64,000 bases of DNA, taken from NCBI RefSeq assembly GCF_002025705.1, contig NZ_CP018846.1, positions 1,541,501 to 1,605,500 of the forward strand, written 5' to 3'. The notes below the pieces were generated by a model that was not told where the DNA came from, searched no databases, and saw nothing but the letters and a program-made list of their open reading frames with translations. Numbering within the stretch: position 1 is the stretch's first letter; the number at the start of each line of letters is the position of its first letter. This document shows positions 1 through 9,440 of the stretch, in pieces. This stretch comes from Pseudomonas putida. GTDB lineage: Bacteria > Pseudomonadota > Gammaproteobacteria > Pseudomonadales > Pseudomonadaceae. The position numbers and the translations under genes are program-made.

Positions 1-452
1 TGCTTTTCCTTGAGGCGGAAAACCCGGACAAGGATATCCATCTTTACATCAACTCCCCAGGTGGTTCGGTGACGGCTGGCATGTCGATCTACGACACCAT
101 GCAGTTCATCAAGCCGGATGTGTCGACCATCTGCATCGGCCAGGCCTGCAGCATGGGTGCCTTCCTGTTGACCGCTGGTGCCAAGGGCAAGCGTCACTGC
201 CTGCCTAACTCGCGGGTGATGATTCACCAGCCGCTGGGCGGCTTCCAGGGCCAGGCTACCGACATCCAGATCCACGCCCAGGAAATTCTCAGCATCAAGG
301 CACGTCTCAACGAGCTGCTGGCCTACCACACCGGCCAGGACCTCGAGACCATCCAGCGTGATACTGAGCGTGACAACTTCATGAGCGCCTCGCGCGCGGC
401 CGAGTACGGTCTGATCGACTCGGTATACGACAAGCGGCAACTGGCCTCCTGA
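1..452 (+). CDS. clpP: ATP-dependent Clp protease proteolytic subunit (5' end outside window)
   Basis: ClpP is the serine peptidase that forms the double-heptamer chamber served by the ClpX and ClpA unfoldases in the cytoplasm. The reading frame is open from base 3, so the gene begins before the window and only the last 150 or so codons are seen. The visible part holds the substrate-strand motif INSPGGSV, the nucleophile motif [10 protein letters not shown] and the histidine motif MIHQPLGG, in the family's order; the catalytic aspartate should lie in the C-terminal part. It ends in TGA at 450-452. clpX follows after about 110 bases, the usual clpP-clpX order. A 9-bp inverted repeat at 467-475 and 487-495 lies in the gap but lacks a T run. 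Confidence 0.97.
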   Translation, partial: LFLEAENPDKDIHLYINSPGGSVTAGMSIYDTMQFIKPDVSTICIGQACSMGAFLLTAGAKGKRHCLPNSRVMIHQPLGGFQGQATDIQIHAQEILSIKARLNELLAYHTGQDLETIQRDTERDNFMSASRAAEYGLIDSVYDKRQLAS

Positions 453-560
453 ACCCAGGTGCCAGAGCAGGTAGGTGCGCAAAGTGCCTACCTGCGGACT
501 TGAAAAAGCCCGCAATTGCCTTCATCTTGTGTTGCAAGCCTACCGGATTGGATCGATCGA

Positions 561-1844
561 ATGACTGACACCCGTAACGGCGAGGACAGCGGCAAATTGC
601 TTTATTGCTCCTTCTGCGGCAAAAGCCAGCACGAAGTGCGCAAACTGATTGCCGGGCCCTCGGTATTTATCTGCGACGAGTGCGTCGACCTGTGCAACGA
701 CATCATCCGTGAGGAGGTGCAGGAAGCCCAGGCCGAGAGCAGTGCGCACAAATTGCCTTCGCCGAAAGAAATCAGCGGCATCCTGGACCAGTACGTCATT
801 GGTCAGGAGCGCGCGAAGAAGGTGCTCGCGGTAGCGGTGTACAACCACTACAAGCGCCTGAATCAGCGTGACAAGAAGGGCGACGAAGTCGAACTCGGCA
901 AAAGCAACATCCTGCTCATAGGGCCTACCGGCTCGGGCAAGACCCTGCTCGCCGAAACCCTTGCACGCCTGTTGAACGTACCGTTCACCATTGCGGACGC
1001 CACCACCCTGACCGAAGCCGGTTATGTGGGTGAGGACGTCGAGAACATCATTCAGAAACTGCTGCAGAAGTGCGACTACGACGTGGAAAAGGCCCAGATG
1101 GGCATTGTCTACATCGACGAGATCGACAAGATCTCGCGCAAGTCGGACAACCCGTCCATCACCCGTGACGTTTCGGGTGAGGGCGTGCAGCAGGCGCTGC
1201 TGAAGCTGATTGAAGGCACCGTCGCTTCGGTTCCGCCGCAGGGCGGCCGCAAGCACCCGCAACAGGAATTCCTGCAGGTCGATACCCGCAACATCCTGTT
1301 CATTTGCGGTGGCGCCTTCTCTGGCCTGGAAAAGGTCATACAGAACCGCTCCACCAAGGGTGGCATCGGTTTTGGCGCCGAAGTACGCAGCAAGGAAGAG
1401 GGCAAGAAGGTCGGTGAATCGCTGCGCGAAGTCGAGCCGGACGATCTGGTCAAGTTTGGCCTGATCCCTGAGTTCGTCGGCCGTCTGCCGGTGCTGGCGA
1501 CCCTCGACGAGCTGGACGAGGCTGCGCTGATGCAGATCCTCACCGAGCCGAAGAATGCCCTGACCAAGCAGTACGCCAAGCTGTTCGAGATGGAAAGCGT
1601 GGACCTCGAGTTCCGCACCGACGCCCTCAAGGCCGTCGCGCGCAAGGCTCTGGAGCGCAAGACTGGCGCCCGTGGTCTGCGTTCGATCCTCGAAGGCGTG
1701 CTGCTCGACACCATGTACGAGATTCCTTCGCAGAAGGATGTCAGCAAGGTGGTGATCGACGAGAGCGTCATCGAAGGCACCTCGCAGCCGCTGATGATCT
1801 ACGAGAACAGCGAGCCGCAAGCCAAGGCCGCGCCCGACGCCTGA
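561..1844 (+). CDS. clpX: ATP-dependent Clp protease ATP-binding subunit ClpX
   Basis: ClpX is a hexameric AAA+ unfoldase that feeds tagged substrates into ClpP. The 427-residue product has the N-terminal zinc-binding domain with four cysteines (C16, C19, C38, C41), a Walker A motif GPTGSGKT, the pore loop GYVGED, a Walker B segment ending DEIDK and the second pore region [10 protein letters not shown]. Length matches the family. The ATG at 561 ([12 protein letters not shown]) is chosen over an in-frame upstream start at 516, because family members begin directly before the zinc domain. The Shine-Dalgarno sequence is weak. It follows clpP and is followed by a terminator hairpin, so clpPX is probably a unit apart from lon. 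Confidence 0.97.
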   Translation: MTDTRNGEDSGKLLYCSFCGKSQHEVRKLIAGPSVFICDECVDLCNDIIREEVQEAQAESSAHKLPSPKEISGILDQYVIGQERAKKVLAVAVYNHYKRLNQRDKKGDEVELGKSNILLIGPTGSGKTLLAETLARLLNVPFTIADATTLTEAGYVGEDVENIIQKLLQKCDYDVEKAQMGIVYIDEIDKISRKSDNPSITRDVSGEGVQQALLKLIEGTVASVPPQGGRKHPQQEFLQVDTRNILFICGGAFSGLEKVIQNRSTKGGIGFGAEVRSKEEGKKVGESLREVEPDDLVKFGLIPEFVGRLPVLATLDELDEAALMQILTEPKNALTKQYAKLFEMESVDLEFRTDALKAVARKALERKTGARGLRSILEGVLLDTMYEIPSQKDVSKVVIDESVIEGTSQPLMIYENSEPQAKAAPDA

Positions 1845-1872
1845 TTTCAGGTAAAAGCCGGTTGATGGCAGC

Positions 1873-1911
1873 AAGCAAGAAGGGGGCCTACGGGCCCCTT
1901 TCTGCTTTTCC
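1873..1911 (+). terminator. Probable intrinsic terminator after clpX
   Basis: An imperfect G/C-rich hairpin (AGCAAGAAGGGGG arm, TAC loop, CCCCTTTCTGCT arm) is followed by TTTT. It sits 30 bases after the clpX stop and separates clpPX from lon. Confidence 0.65.
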
Positions 1912-1921
1912 TATGCAAGCG

Positions 1922-1950
1922 CTTGTAATTTCCCAAGCGTGCCCCCACAT
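1922..1950 (+). promoter_or_regulatory. Candidate sigma-32 (heat-shock) promoter of lon
   Basis: CTTGTA at 1922-1927 and CCCCACAT at 1943-1950 are separated by 15 bases. This resembles the sigma-32 consensus (CTTGAA, 13-16 bases, CCCCATNT), and lon is a heat-shock gene in many proteobacteria. The site lies 60 bases upstream of the lon start. Assignment is by motif only. Confidence 0.5.
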
Positions 1951-2009
1951 TAGGTCCAAGCATCATTTCCACCGGTTTCCGGCCATAAGGCCGCTGTAGA
2001 GGCGAAATC

Positions 2010-4406
2010 ATGAAGACCACCCTCGACTTGCCTCTTTTGCCATTGCGCGATGTCGTCGTCTATCCGCACATGGTCATCCCACTGTTCGTGGGGCGTGAGA
2101 AGTCTATCGAAGCCCTAGAGGCCGCGATGACGGGCGAGAAGCAGATTCTGCTGCTGGCCCAGAAGAACCCGGCCGATGACGATCCAGGCGAAGATGCCCT
2201 GTATCGGGTCGGTACAGTCGCTACCGTATTGCAACTGCTGAAGCTGCCAGACGGCACTGTGAAGGTGCTGGTCGAGGGCGAGCAGCGCGGTGCGGTCGAG
2301 CGCTTCACCGAAGTAGAAGGGCACATCCGTGCCGAAGTTTCCCTGATCGACGAAACCGACGCCGCCGAGCGCGAGTCGGAAGTCTTCGTGCGTACGCTGC
2401 TGTCGCAATTCGAGCAGTACGTGCAGCTGGGCAAGAAAGTCCCGGCCGAAGTCCTGTCGTCGCTGAACAGCATCGAAGAGCCTGGGCGCCTGGTCGATAC
2501 CATGGCCGCGCACATGGCGCTGAAGATCGAGCAGAAGCAGGAAATCCTCGAGATCGTCGATCTGGCGACCCGTGTCGAGCACGTGCTGGCACTGCTGGAT
2601 GCCGAAATCGACCTGCTGCAGGTCGAAAAACGCATCCGTGGCCGAGTCAAGAAGCAGATGGAGCGCAGCCAGCGCGAGTACTACCTGAATGAGCAGATGA
2701 AGGCCATTCAGAAAGAGCTCGGCGATGGTGACGAAGGCCACAACGAAGTCGAAGAGCTGAAAAAGCGCATCGACGCGGCTGGCCTGCCGAAGGACGCCCT
2801 GGCCAAGGCCCAGGCCGAGCTGAACAAGCTCAAGCAGATGTCGCCGATGTCTGCCGAGGCTACTGTGGTGCGGTCCTACCTCGACTGGCTCGTGCAGGTG
2901 CCGTGGAAGGCCCAGAGCAAAGTGCGCCTGGACCTGACAAAGGCCGAAGAGATTCTCGATGCCGACCACTATGGCCTGGAAGAGGTCAAGGAGCGCATCC
3001 TTGAGTACCTCGCCGTGCAGAAGCGGGTGAAAAAGATCCGCGGCCCGGTACTGTGCCTGGTTGGCCCGCCTGGCGTGGGCAAGACCTCGCTGGCTGAGTC
3101 GATCGCTGCCGCGACCAACCGCAAGTTCGTGCGCATGGCCTTGGGTGGCGTGCGTGACGAGGCCGAGATTCGTGGTCACCGTCGCACCTACATCGGTTCG
3201 ATGCCTGGCCGCCTGATCCAGAAAATGACCAAGGTGGGTGTACGCAACCCGCTGTTCCTGCTTGACGAGATCGACAAGATGGGCAGCGACATGCGGGGCG
3301 ACCCGGCCTCGGCGCTGCTGGAAGTGCTCGACCCGGAGCAGAACCACAATTTCAACGACCACTACCTGGAAGTCGATTACGACCTCTCGGACGTGATGTT
3401 CCTGTGCACCTCGAACTCGATGAACATTCCGCCGGCGCTGCTCGACCGCATGGAAGTCATCCGCCTGCCGGGCTACACCGAGGACGAGAAGATCAACATT
3501 GCGGTCAAGTACCTGACGCCCAAGCAGGTCAAGGCCAACGGTTTGAAGGCCGAAGAGCTGGACATCGACGTCTCGGCGATTCGCGACATCATCCGTTATT
3601 ACACCCGCGAAGCGGGTGTGCGTGGCCTGGAGCGCCAGATCGCCAAGGTCTGCCGCAAGGTGGTCAAGGAACATACCGGGCAGAAACAGGTCAAGGTCAA
3701 GGTTGCCAGCGAACAGCTCGAGCACCTGCTCGGCGTGCGCAAGTTCCGCTACGGCCTGGCCGAGCAGCAGGATCAGATCGGCCAGGTCACCGGCCTTGCC
3801 TGGACCCAGGTGGGCGGCGAGCTGCTGACCATCGAGTCGGTGGTCATCCCCGGCAAGGGCCAGCTGATCAAGACCGGCTCGCTGGGTGATGTCATGGTCG
3901 AATCGATCACTGCCGCACAGACCGTGGTCCGCAGTCGCGCGCGCAGCCTGGGGATTGCCGCCGACTTCCACGAGAAGCACGACGTGCATATCCACATGCC
4001 TGAAGGCGCCACGCCGAAGGACGGCCCAAGCGCCGGTATCGGCATGTGCACCGCCCTGGTGTCGGCGTTGACGCAAATTCCGGTACGTGCCGACGTGGCC
4101 ATGACCGGTGAAATCACCCTGCGTGGCCAGGTATTGGCAATCGGCGGGTTGAAGGAAAAACTGCTGGCCGCACACCGTGGCGGGATCAAGACGGTGATCA
4201 TTCCCGAGGAGAATGTTCGCGACTTGAAGGAAATTCCGGAAAATATCAAACAGGATCTGCAGATCAAACCGGTCAAATGGATTGACGAAGTCCTGCAAAT
4301 TGCGCTGCAATACGCCCCGGAGCCCTTGCCAGATGTGGCTCCGGAGATTGTCGCGAAAGATGACAAGCGCGACGGCGATGCTAAGGAAAGAATCAGCACG
4401 CATTAG
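2010..4406 (+). CDS. lon: ATP-dependent protease Lon (La)
   Basis: Lon is a hexameric cytoplasmic AAA+ serine protease that degrades misfolded and regulatory proteins. The 798-residue protein has an N-terminal LON substrate domain ([19 protein letters not shown]), a coiled-coil region near residues 190-265, the AAA+ module with Walker A GPPGVGKT and Walker B FLLDEIDK, and a C-terminal S16 peptidase domain with the Ser-Lys dyad: S674 in KDGPSAGIG and a lysine in [14 protein letters not shown]. Length and architecture match LonA. It is preceded by a heat-shock-like promoter and followed by hupB, a conserved lon-hupB order. Pseudomonads can carry a second lon-like gene; this one has the canonical genomic context. 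Confidence 0.97.
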   Translation: MKTTLDLPLLPLRDVVVYPHMVIPLFVGREKSIEALEAAMTGEKQILLLAQKNPADDDPGEDALYRVGTVATVLQLLKLPDGTVKVLVEGEQRGAVERFTEVEGHIRAEVSLIDETDAAERESEVFVRTLLSQFEQYVQLGKKVPAEVLSSLNSIEEPGRLVDTMAAHMALKIEQKQEILEIVDLATRVEHVLALLDAEIDLLQVEKRIRGRVKKQMERSQREYYLNEQMKAIQKELGDGDEGHNEVEELKKRIDAAGLPKDALAKAQAELNKLKQMSPMSAEATVVRSYLDWLVQVPWKAQSKVRLDLTKAEEILDADHYGLEEVKERILEYLAVQKRVKKIRGPVLCLVGPPGVGKTSLAESIAAATNRKFVRMALGGVRDEAEIRGHRRTYIGSMPGRLIQKMTKVGVRNPLFLLDEIDKMGSDMRGDPASALLEVLDPEQNHNFNDHYLEVDYDLSDVMFLCTSNSMNIPPALLDRMEVIRLPGYTEDEKINIAVKYLTPKQVKANGLKAEELDIDVSAIRDIIRYYTREAGVRGLERQIAKVCRKVVKEHTGQKQVKVKVASEQLEHLLGVRKFRYGLAEQQDQIGQVTGLAWTQVGGELLTIESVVIPGKGQLIKTGSLGDVMVESITAAQTVVRSRARSLGIAADFHEKHDVHIHMPEGATPKDGPSAGIGMCTALVSALTQIPVRADVAMTGEITLRGQVLAIGGLKEKLLAAHRGGIKTVIIPEENVRDLKEIPENIKQDLQIKPVKWIDEVLQIALQYAPEPLPDVAPEIVAKDDKRDGDAKERISTH

Positions 4407-4430
4407 TAGTTTTTGGCCGGGGGGCTTTCC

Positions 4431-4460
4431 TTGACAGTTTTTTCGGGGCCTTGCTATAAA
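4431..4460 (+). promoter_or_regulatory. Sigma-70 promoter of hupB
   Basis: A near-consensus -35 box TTGACA (4431-4436) and -10 box TATAAA (4455-4460) are separated by 18 bases, about 100 bases upstream of hupB and just after the lon stop. It should give hupB strong transcription independent of lon. Confidence 0.78.
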
Positions 4461-4558
4461 GCGGCACGCTATTGTCAAACTGCCACCCGGCACACGTTTC
4501 ATAAGCTTTTCATTACATACTTAGAAACAAACTCAATAGAGAAAAAAGGGGACTTAGA

Positions 4559-4831
4559 GTGAACAAGTCGGAACTGATTGACGCTATCGCCGCATCTGCT
4601 GACATCCCGAAAGCTGTAGCCGGCCGCGCGCTGGATGCAGTCATTGAATCCGTTACCGGTGCCCTGAAGCAAGGTGACGATGTGGTACTGGTTGGCTTCG
4701 GTACCTTCTCGGTCAAGGAGCGCGCCGAGCGCACCGGCCGTAACCCACAAACCGGCAAGGCGATCAAGATCGAGGCTGCCAAGGTTCCAGGCTTCAAGGC
4801 TGGCAAAGGCCTGAAAGACGCCGTCAACTAA
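4559..4831 (+). CDS. hupB: DNA-binding protein HU-beta
   Basis: HU is a small abundant nucleoid protein that bends DNA without sequence preference. The 90-residue product begins [16 protein letters not shown] and contains the DNA-binding arm signature [20 protein letters not shown], the hallmark of the HU/IHF family. The start is GTG at 4559, supported by AAGGGG at 4546-4551. A strong sigma-70 promoter lies upstream and a 12-bp-stem terminator downstream, so it is probably a monocistronic, highly expressed gene between lon and ppiD. Confidence 0.97.
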   Translation: MNKSELIDAIAASADIPKAVAGRALDAVIESVTGALKQGDDVVLVGFGTFSVKERAERTGRNPQTGKAIKIEAAKVPGFKAGKGLKDAVN

Positions 4832-4920
4832 GTCGTCTCTTTCAGCCGGACCTGGCCTGGCCAGCTCCGAGCACGCTGACGGCGGGCCGCAAACGTTCCC
4901 GCCTGACACGTTTGCTAAGA

Positions 4921-4951
4921 AAAGGCGCATCCTCGGATGCGCCTTTCTTTT
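4921..4951 (+). terminator. Intrinsic terminator after hupB
   Basis: Perfect 12-bp stem (AAAGGCGCATCC with GGATGCGCCTTT) closed by a very short loop and followed by CTTTTA. It lies 90 bases after the hupB stop. Confidence 0.88.
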
Positions 4952-5014
4952 ATCAGGATTCTACCCACGCTCCGCGGTTGTCGACGCAGTGGTACAGCCG
5001 TTTCTGGGGGACGC

Positions 5015-6886
5015 ATGCTGCAAAATATCAGGGACAATTCACAAGGTTGGATTGCCAAGACCATCATTGGCCTCATCGTCATGTTGATGGCGTTGACCGG
5101 TTTCGAAGCCATTTTCAAAGCCGCCACCCACAGCCAGGACGCGGCCAAGGTAAACGGCAACACCATCAGCCAGAACGAGCTGAGCCAGGCCGCCGACATG
5201 CAGCGCCGCCAGCTGGTGCAACAGCTGGGCAAGGATTTTGACCCAGCGCTGCTGGATGAAAAGTTGCTGCGCGACGCTGCGCTCAAAGGCCTGATCGATC
5301 GCAAACTGCTGCTGCAGGGTGCCGAAGACGCCAAGTTCGCCTTCTCCGAAGCCGCGCTGGATCAAGTGATTCTGCAGACGCCGGAATTCCAGGTCGATGG
5401 CAAGTTCAGCGCCGATCGTTTCGACCAGGTCATCCGCCAGATGGGTTACGGCCGCATGCAGTTCCGCGACATGCTCGCGGAAGAGATGCTGATTGGCCAG
5501 CTGCGTACCGGTATTGCCGGCAGCAGCTTCGTCACCGATCAGCAGGTTGACGCCTTTGCCCGCCTGGAAAACCAGACCCGTGACTTCGCTTCCCTGACCT
5601 TCAAGGCCAACCCGGCAGCGGTCAAGGTCAGCGATGACGAGGTCAAGGCGCATTACGACCAGCACGCCAAGGAGTTCATGACTCCGGACCAGGTGGTCAT
5701 CGACTACATCGAGCTGAAGAAGTCGGCGTTCTTCGACCAGGTCAAGGTCACCGACGAAGAGCTCAAGGCCCAGTACGAGAAGGAAGTCGCCAACCTCGCC
5801 GAGCAGCGCCATGCCGCGCATATCCTCATCGAGGTCAACGATAAGGTCACCGACGCTCAGGCCAAGGCCCGCGCCGAAGAGGTCGAACAGCGTCTGGCCA
5901 AGGGTGAAGATTTCGCCAAGCTGGCCAAGGAGTTCTCCCAGGATCCAGGTTCTGCCAGCAATGGTGGTGACCTCGGCTTCGCTGGCCCGGGCGTGTATGA
6001 CCCAGCCTTCGAAGACGCCCTGTACAAGCTCAACGATGGCCAGGTATCGGCCCCGGTGCGCACCGAGTTCGGCTACCACCTGATCAAGCTGCTGGGCAAG
6101 CAGGCGCCGGAAGTGCCAAGCTTCGCCAGCCTGAAGGACAAGCTGACCCGCGACTTGAAGACCCCGCTGGTCGAGCAGCGTTACGTCGACGCCAGCAAGC
6201 AGCTGCAGGATGCTGCCTACGAGGCTTCCGACCTGGCGCAGCCAGCTCAGGACCTGAACCTCAAGGTGCAGACCTCCGCCCCGTTCGGCCGTGAAGGCGG
6301 CGAGGGCATTACGGCCAACCGTGGCGTGATCCAGGCCGCGTTCTCCGAAGAGGTGATGGATGAAGGTGCCAACAGCACCGCCATCGAGCTCGACCCGGAA
6401 ACCACCGTGGTGCTGCGCGTCAAGGAGCACCGCAAGCCGGAGCAACTGCCGCTGCAGGCCGTGGCCAAGAACATCAGCGAACACCTGGCCAAGGAGAGGG
6501 CGACTGCCGAACTCAAGACCAAGGCGGACAAGCTGATCGCCGGTCTGCGTGACGGTTCCATCGCTGCCGCTGGTGCTCACGACGGTCAGGAGTGGAAGGC
6601 GCACGAGGCTGTGACCCGTGGTCAGGACGGTATCGACCCGGCCGAGCTGCAGGCGCTGTTCCGCCTGGCCAAGCCGCAAGCCAAGGACAAGCCGGTGTAC
6701 GGCAGTGTGGTCCTGGCCGACGGCAGCCTGGTCGTGCTGCAGCTCAAAGGCGTCAATGAAGGCGCTGCCGCCAACGACGAGGAGAAGCAGCAGATCCGCC
6801 GCTACCTCGCATCGCGTGCTGGCCAGCAGGACTTCGCGGCCTACCGCAAGCAGCTGGAAGGCACTGCCGACATCACCCGCTACTGA
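5015..6886 (+). CDS. ppiD: Periplasmic peptidyl-prolyl isomerase/chaperone PpiD
   Basis: PpiD is an inner-membrane-anchored periplasmic chaperone near the Sec translocon. The 623-residue protein has a short cytoplasmic N-terminus (MLQNIRDNSQGWIAK), one transmembrane segment near residues 17-36, a SurA-like N-terminal region, a parvulin-type domain near residues 250-355 (motifs HAAHILIEV, GGDLGFAGPG and FGYHLIKLL) and a C-terminal chaperone region. The ATG at 5015 follows CTGGGGG and is preferred over an in-frame ATG at 4937, which would add a tail overlapping the hupB terminator. The order lon-hupB-ppiD is conserved in gamma-proteobacteria. A terminator hairpin follows. Confidence 0.95.
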   Translation: MLQNIRDNSQGWIAKTIIGLIVMLMALTGFEAIFKAATHSQDAAKVNGNTISQNELSQAADMQRRQLVQQLGKDFDPALLDEKLLRDAALKGLIDRKLLLQGAEDAKFAFSEAALDQVILQTPEFQVDGKFSADRFDQVIRQMGYGRMQFRDMLAEEMLIGQLRTGIAGSSFVTDQQVDAFARLENQTRDFASLTFKANPAAVKVSDDEVKAHYDQHAKEFMTPDQVVIDYIELKKSAFFDQVKVTDEELKAQYEKEVANLAEQRHAAHILIEVNDKVTDAQAKARAEEVEQRLAKGEDFAKLAKEFSQDPGSASNGGDLGFAGPGVYDPAFEDALYKLNDGQVSAPVRTEFGYHLIKLLGKQAPEVPSFASLKDKLTRDLKTPLVEQRYVDASKQLQDAAYEASDLAQPAQDLNLKVQTSAPFGREGGEGITANRGVIQAAFSEEVMDEGANSTAIELDPETTVVLRVKEHRKPEQLPLQAVAKNISEHLAKERATAELKTKADKLIAGLRDGSIAAAGAHDGQEWKAHEAVTRGQDGIDPAELQALFRLAKPQAKDKPVYGSVVLADGSLVVLQLKGVNEGAAANDEEKQQIRRYLASRAGQQDFAAYRKQLEGTADITRY

Positions 6887-6900
6887 GTGATGGACGCATG

Positions 6901-6936
6901 ATGAAACAGGCCGCTTGATGCGGCCTGTTTCATTTC
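6901..6936 (+). terminator. Terminator hairpin after ppiD
   Basis: Perfect 14-bp stem (ATGAAACAGGCCGC and its complement, 6901-6914 with 6920-6933), loop of 5 bases, then TTCT. The T tract is weak but the stem is strong and well placed. Confidence 0.75.
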
Positions 6937-6944
6937 TGTCGTCT

Positions 6945-7062
6945 GCACCGGCCTCTTCGCGGCACTTCGGCACTCCGATAAACCCGTTCCCACAGGTACA
7001 GCGCAGGGCTCAAGTCCTGCACAGTACCTGTGGGAGCGGGTTTACCCGCGAAGAGGCTGGCA
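6945..7062. repeat. REP pair (BIME-like), P. putida 35-bp type
   Basis: Two REP copies face each other: GGCCTCTTCGCGG near 6950-6962 with a degenerate remainder (ACCCGTTCCCACAGGTAC), and CCTGTGGGAGCGGGTTTACC then CGCGAAGAGGCTGG ending near 7060. They lie between the convergent genes ppiD and the patatin-like gene. The left copy is interrupted by about 15 unrelated bases. Confidence 0.75.
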
Positions 7063-7077
7063 CAGGCAGCCCAAAAC

Positions 7078-8118
7078 CTAGCGTTTTTCGCCCTCGTAAT
7101 TATCCAGCGTATCCCGCGCAATCTCCCGCCCCAAGGCAATCAGTTCCGGCGCCTTGTAGAACTCGAAAAACCGGCACACCCGCTTGGGCACGTTGATCAG
7201 CACATCCGGCGGATACCCGGCAATCTTGTACTGCGCCAGCGAAGTCTGCATCACCTCGAAGCTCTGGTTGATCAGGTCGAGCAGTGAAGCTGGGCCGACG
7301 TTGTCGATGATGAATGAGCCGGTCGCCGATTTCGGCGCACCTTCACGCTCGGGCGCCGCTGCGGGTTGCTGGGCCTCGGGATCGGCCGCGTCGGCCAACC
7401 ACGGATTGGGCGGTGCAAGCCCTTCGGCGACGATCTCCTGCTCGATGCGAATCAGCTCCTCGGCCGGCTTGCGGCGAAACGGCAGCCGCGAGCCGAGTGA
7501 GCTAAGCAGGGCTTCGAAACGCATCTTGAATGCCGCCGGCCGTTCGATCACGGGTAACTGATACTGCTTCTGGTTGGTGCTGTTGAGATTGACCGCAATG
7601 ATCAGGTCGCAGTGGCTGGAGACCACCGGCACGATCGGCAAGGGGTTGAGGATGCCACCATCGACCAGCATGCGATTGCCCTGCATCACCGGGGTGAACA
7701 AGCTGGGTATCGCCGCCGAAGCACGCATGGCCTGGTGCAGGCAGCCTTCCTGGAACCAGATTTCCTGCTGGTTGGTCAGGTCGGCGGCCACCGCCGTGTA
7801 GGGGATGCGCAGCTGTTCGATGTTGATCTCGCCAACGATCTTGCGAATCTGGCCGAACACCTTGTCGCCACGGATGGCACCGAGGCGGAAGCTGACATCG
7901 ACCAGGCGCAGCACATCCAGATAGTCCAGGCTTTCGATCCAGTTGCGGTACTCGTCGAGTTTGCCGGCTGCGTAGATGCCGCCAATCACCGCACCCATGG
8001 AGCATCCAGCGACGCAGGCGATGTCGTAGCCGCGCCGTTCGATTTCCTCGATCACGCCGATATGGGCATACCCACGAGCGCCTCCTGATCCCAACACCAA
8101 TGCCACGCGTTTGCTCAT
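7078..8118 (-). CDS. Patatin-like phospholipase family protein
   Basis: Patatin-like proteins are serine lipid acyl hydrolases with a Ser-Asp dyad. The 346-residue product carries the three signatures: oxyanion loop GSGGARG at residues 11-17, nucleophile GCSMG at residues 38-42 and the aspartate motif VDGGILNPLP. There is no clear signal peptide, so it is probably cytoplasmic or membrane-associated, like the RssA subgroup. The stretch around residues 225-275 is proline/alanine rich and may be a linker before the last 70 residues. It reads away from the lipoprotein gene at 8284 with 165 bases between. The substrate cannot be told from sequence. A second, dissimilar patatin-like gene lies at 45.0 kb. 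Confidence 0.85.
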   Translation of the reverse strand: MSKRVALVLGSGGARGYAHIGVIEEIERRGYDIACVAGCSMGAVIGGIYAAGKLDEYRNWIESLDYLDVLRLVDVSFRLGAIRGDKVFGQIRKIVGEINIEQLRIPYTAVAADLTNQQEIWFQEGCLHQAMRASAAIPSLFTPVMQGNRMLVDGGILNPLPIVPVVSSHCDLIIAVNLNSTNQKQYQLPVIERPAAFKMRFEALLSSLGSRLPFRRKPAEELIRIEQEIVAEGLAPPNPWLADAADPEAQQPAAAPEREGAPKSATGSFIIDNVGPASLLDLINQSFEVMQTSLAQYKIAGYPPDVLINVPKRVCRFFEFYKAPELIALGREIARDTLDNYEGEKR

Positions 8119-8283
8119 GAGCTTCCCCCGGCTTGTACAACCATGGTCCTACAATGCTCTCATTGCTGCCTGTGCTTCAATCCAGAGCGTGCTGAACTAC
8201 TCTAAGCAAAGCATATCGAACCGGGCACTTTTCAGTTGCACGGGCGTCGAACAGCCACTCTTTTGACCTTTGAGGTATTACCG

Positions 8284-8562
8284 ATGAAAGCCTGGATCTG
8301 CCTTCCACTGATCGCCCTGGCCCTTGCTGGCTGCGCGGGCAAGACGGCCTACCGTGACAGCTGCGCGACTCAGCTGGATGCCGCCTGGAAGGAGCTGGAC
8401 CTGGCCAAGGCCGAAGGCTTCGCCGGTACCGTCAGCTATTCCAAGGCCCTGTCGCTGCTGACCGGTGCCAAGACCCAGCAGCAGTTCGAAGGGTACGAAG
8501 GGTGCACCCACAAATCCGAAAAGGCCCGTTTCTACATTCGTGAGTCGCGCGCCGGGCGCTGA
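8284..8562 (+). CDS. Small predicted lipoprotein, function unknown
   Basis: The 92-residue product starts MKAWICLPLIALALAGCAGK: a short hydrophobic signal peptide with lipobox LALAGC, cleaved before C17. The mature part is about 75 residues, polar and partly helical, with two further cysteines (DSCATQL and GYEGCTH) that could form a disulfide. ATG at 8284 is chosen because it starts the signal peptide; a longer frame from 8236 would bury it. Fourteen bases separate it from the CHAD-domain gene, so the two are probably co-transcribed. No function is recognised. Confidence 0.75.
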   Translation: MKAWICLPLIALALAGCAGKTAYRDSCATQLDAAWKELDLAKAEGFAGTVSYSKALSLLTGAKTQQQFEGYEGCTHKSEKARFYIRESRAGR

Positions 8563-8576
8563 CCAAGGAGCGTCAC

Positions 8577-9344
8577 ATGTCCGCCATGCTCGATCATGTC
8601 GTTGCCCAGTTACTGGCCTTGCAGGTGCGTCTGCTGGCATGCCGCGAGCGCCTCGCCGCCGATACCGACAGCGAGGCGCTGCACGACCTGCGCACCAGCC
8701 TGCGGCGTCTTCGCAGCCTGCTGCGGCCATTGCAGGGGCTGCCTGGGGTCGAGCAACTGGAGGAGGCGGCCAAGTCATTGGGCACATTGACGACACCGCT
8801 GCGTGATCGTGAGGTGCTGGCAGCGGAGCTCATCGGGCGCGGCCATGCCCAGGCCGGGCAACGGCGCCTGGCAGGGCGTGACAGGACATTCGCCAGCATA
8901 GCCGCCAGCCCGCAGCTGACCCGGGTGCTGGCAATTGTCGATGCGTTCCCGCTGTTTCTGCGGGCAGCGGATCGCGAGGGGCTGGCCAGGTCGCTGGGCA
9001 AACGAATCGACAGGCGACTGGTCAAGCAGTGGCACAAGCTGCGTGAGGCTCTGGAGGACCCAGACCATGATCGCCATCGCTTGCGCCTGCTGATCAAGCG
9101 TGCGCGTTACGGCGATGAGGCCTATCCGCAGCTCGATCATGCCGGCAAGAAGCTGCAGCGCCTGCTGAAGAAGGCCCAGGGCGATCTGGGCGATTGGCAC
9201 GACCGCTTGCAGTGGTTGCTGCAGGCCAAGGATCACCCTGACCTTGCGCCTTGCAAGGTCGACTGGGAGCAGGAGCTGCACGAGGCTGAGCGCCAGTCGG
9301 ATGTCACCCTGGACGCGCTGCAGGCGGCGCTCAAGCGGCGTTAG
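8577..9344 (+). CDS. CHAD domain-containing protein
   Basis: CHAD domains are helical bundles rich in conserved histidine and basic residues that bind polyphosphate. The 255-residue protein consists of this domain alone: HDLRTSLRRLRSLLRPLQGL near residues 37-56 is the typical first motif, and KRARYGDEAYPQL the second. There is no CYTH domain, which accompanies CHAD in many proteins. The start at 8577 has AAGGAG at ideal spacing and lies 14 bases after the lipoprotein gene. A role in polyphosphate binding is inferred from the family; the pairing with an envelope lipoprotein is unexplained. Confidence 0.85.
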   Translation: MSAMLDHVVAQLLALQVRLLACRERLAADTDSEALHDLRTSLRRLRSLLRPLQGLPGVEQLEEAAKSLGTLTTPLRDREVLAAELIGRGHAQAGQRRLAGRDRTFASIAASPQLTRVLAIVDAFPLFLRAADREGLARSLGKRIDRRLVKQWHKLREALEDPDHDRHRLRLLIKRARYGDEAYPQLDHAGKKLQRLLKKAQGDLGDWHDRLQWLLQAKDHPDLAPCKVDWEQELHEAERQSDVTLDALQAALKRR

Positions 9345-9440
9345 CCCGGCAAATGACCGATTTGCGGGCTGATCGGCAGGGGTTTGCTGGCTAGTATTGG
9401 CGGACCTTTCGCTTTATAGCCAGGAGCCAGGAGCCGGCCG

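Noticed and set aside
540..1874. Long open frame antisense to clpX
   Set aside because: It mirrors the coding strand of a certain gene in a GC-rich genome; composition and lack of ribosome site mark it as a shadow.
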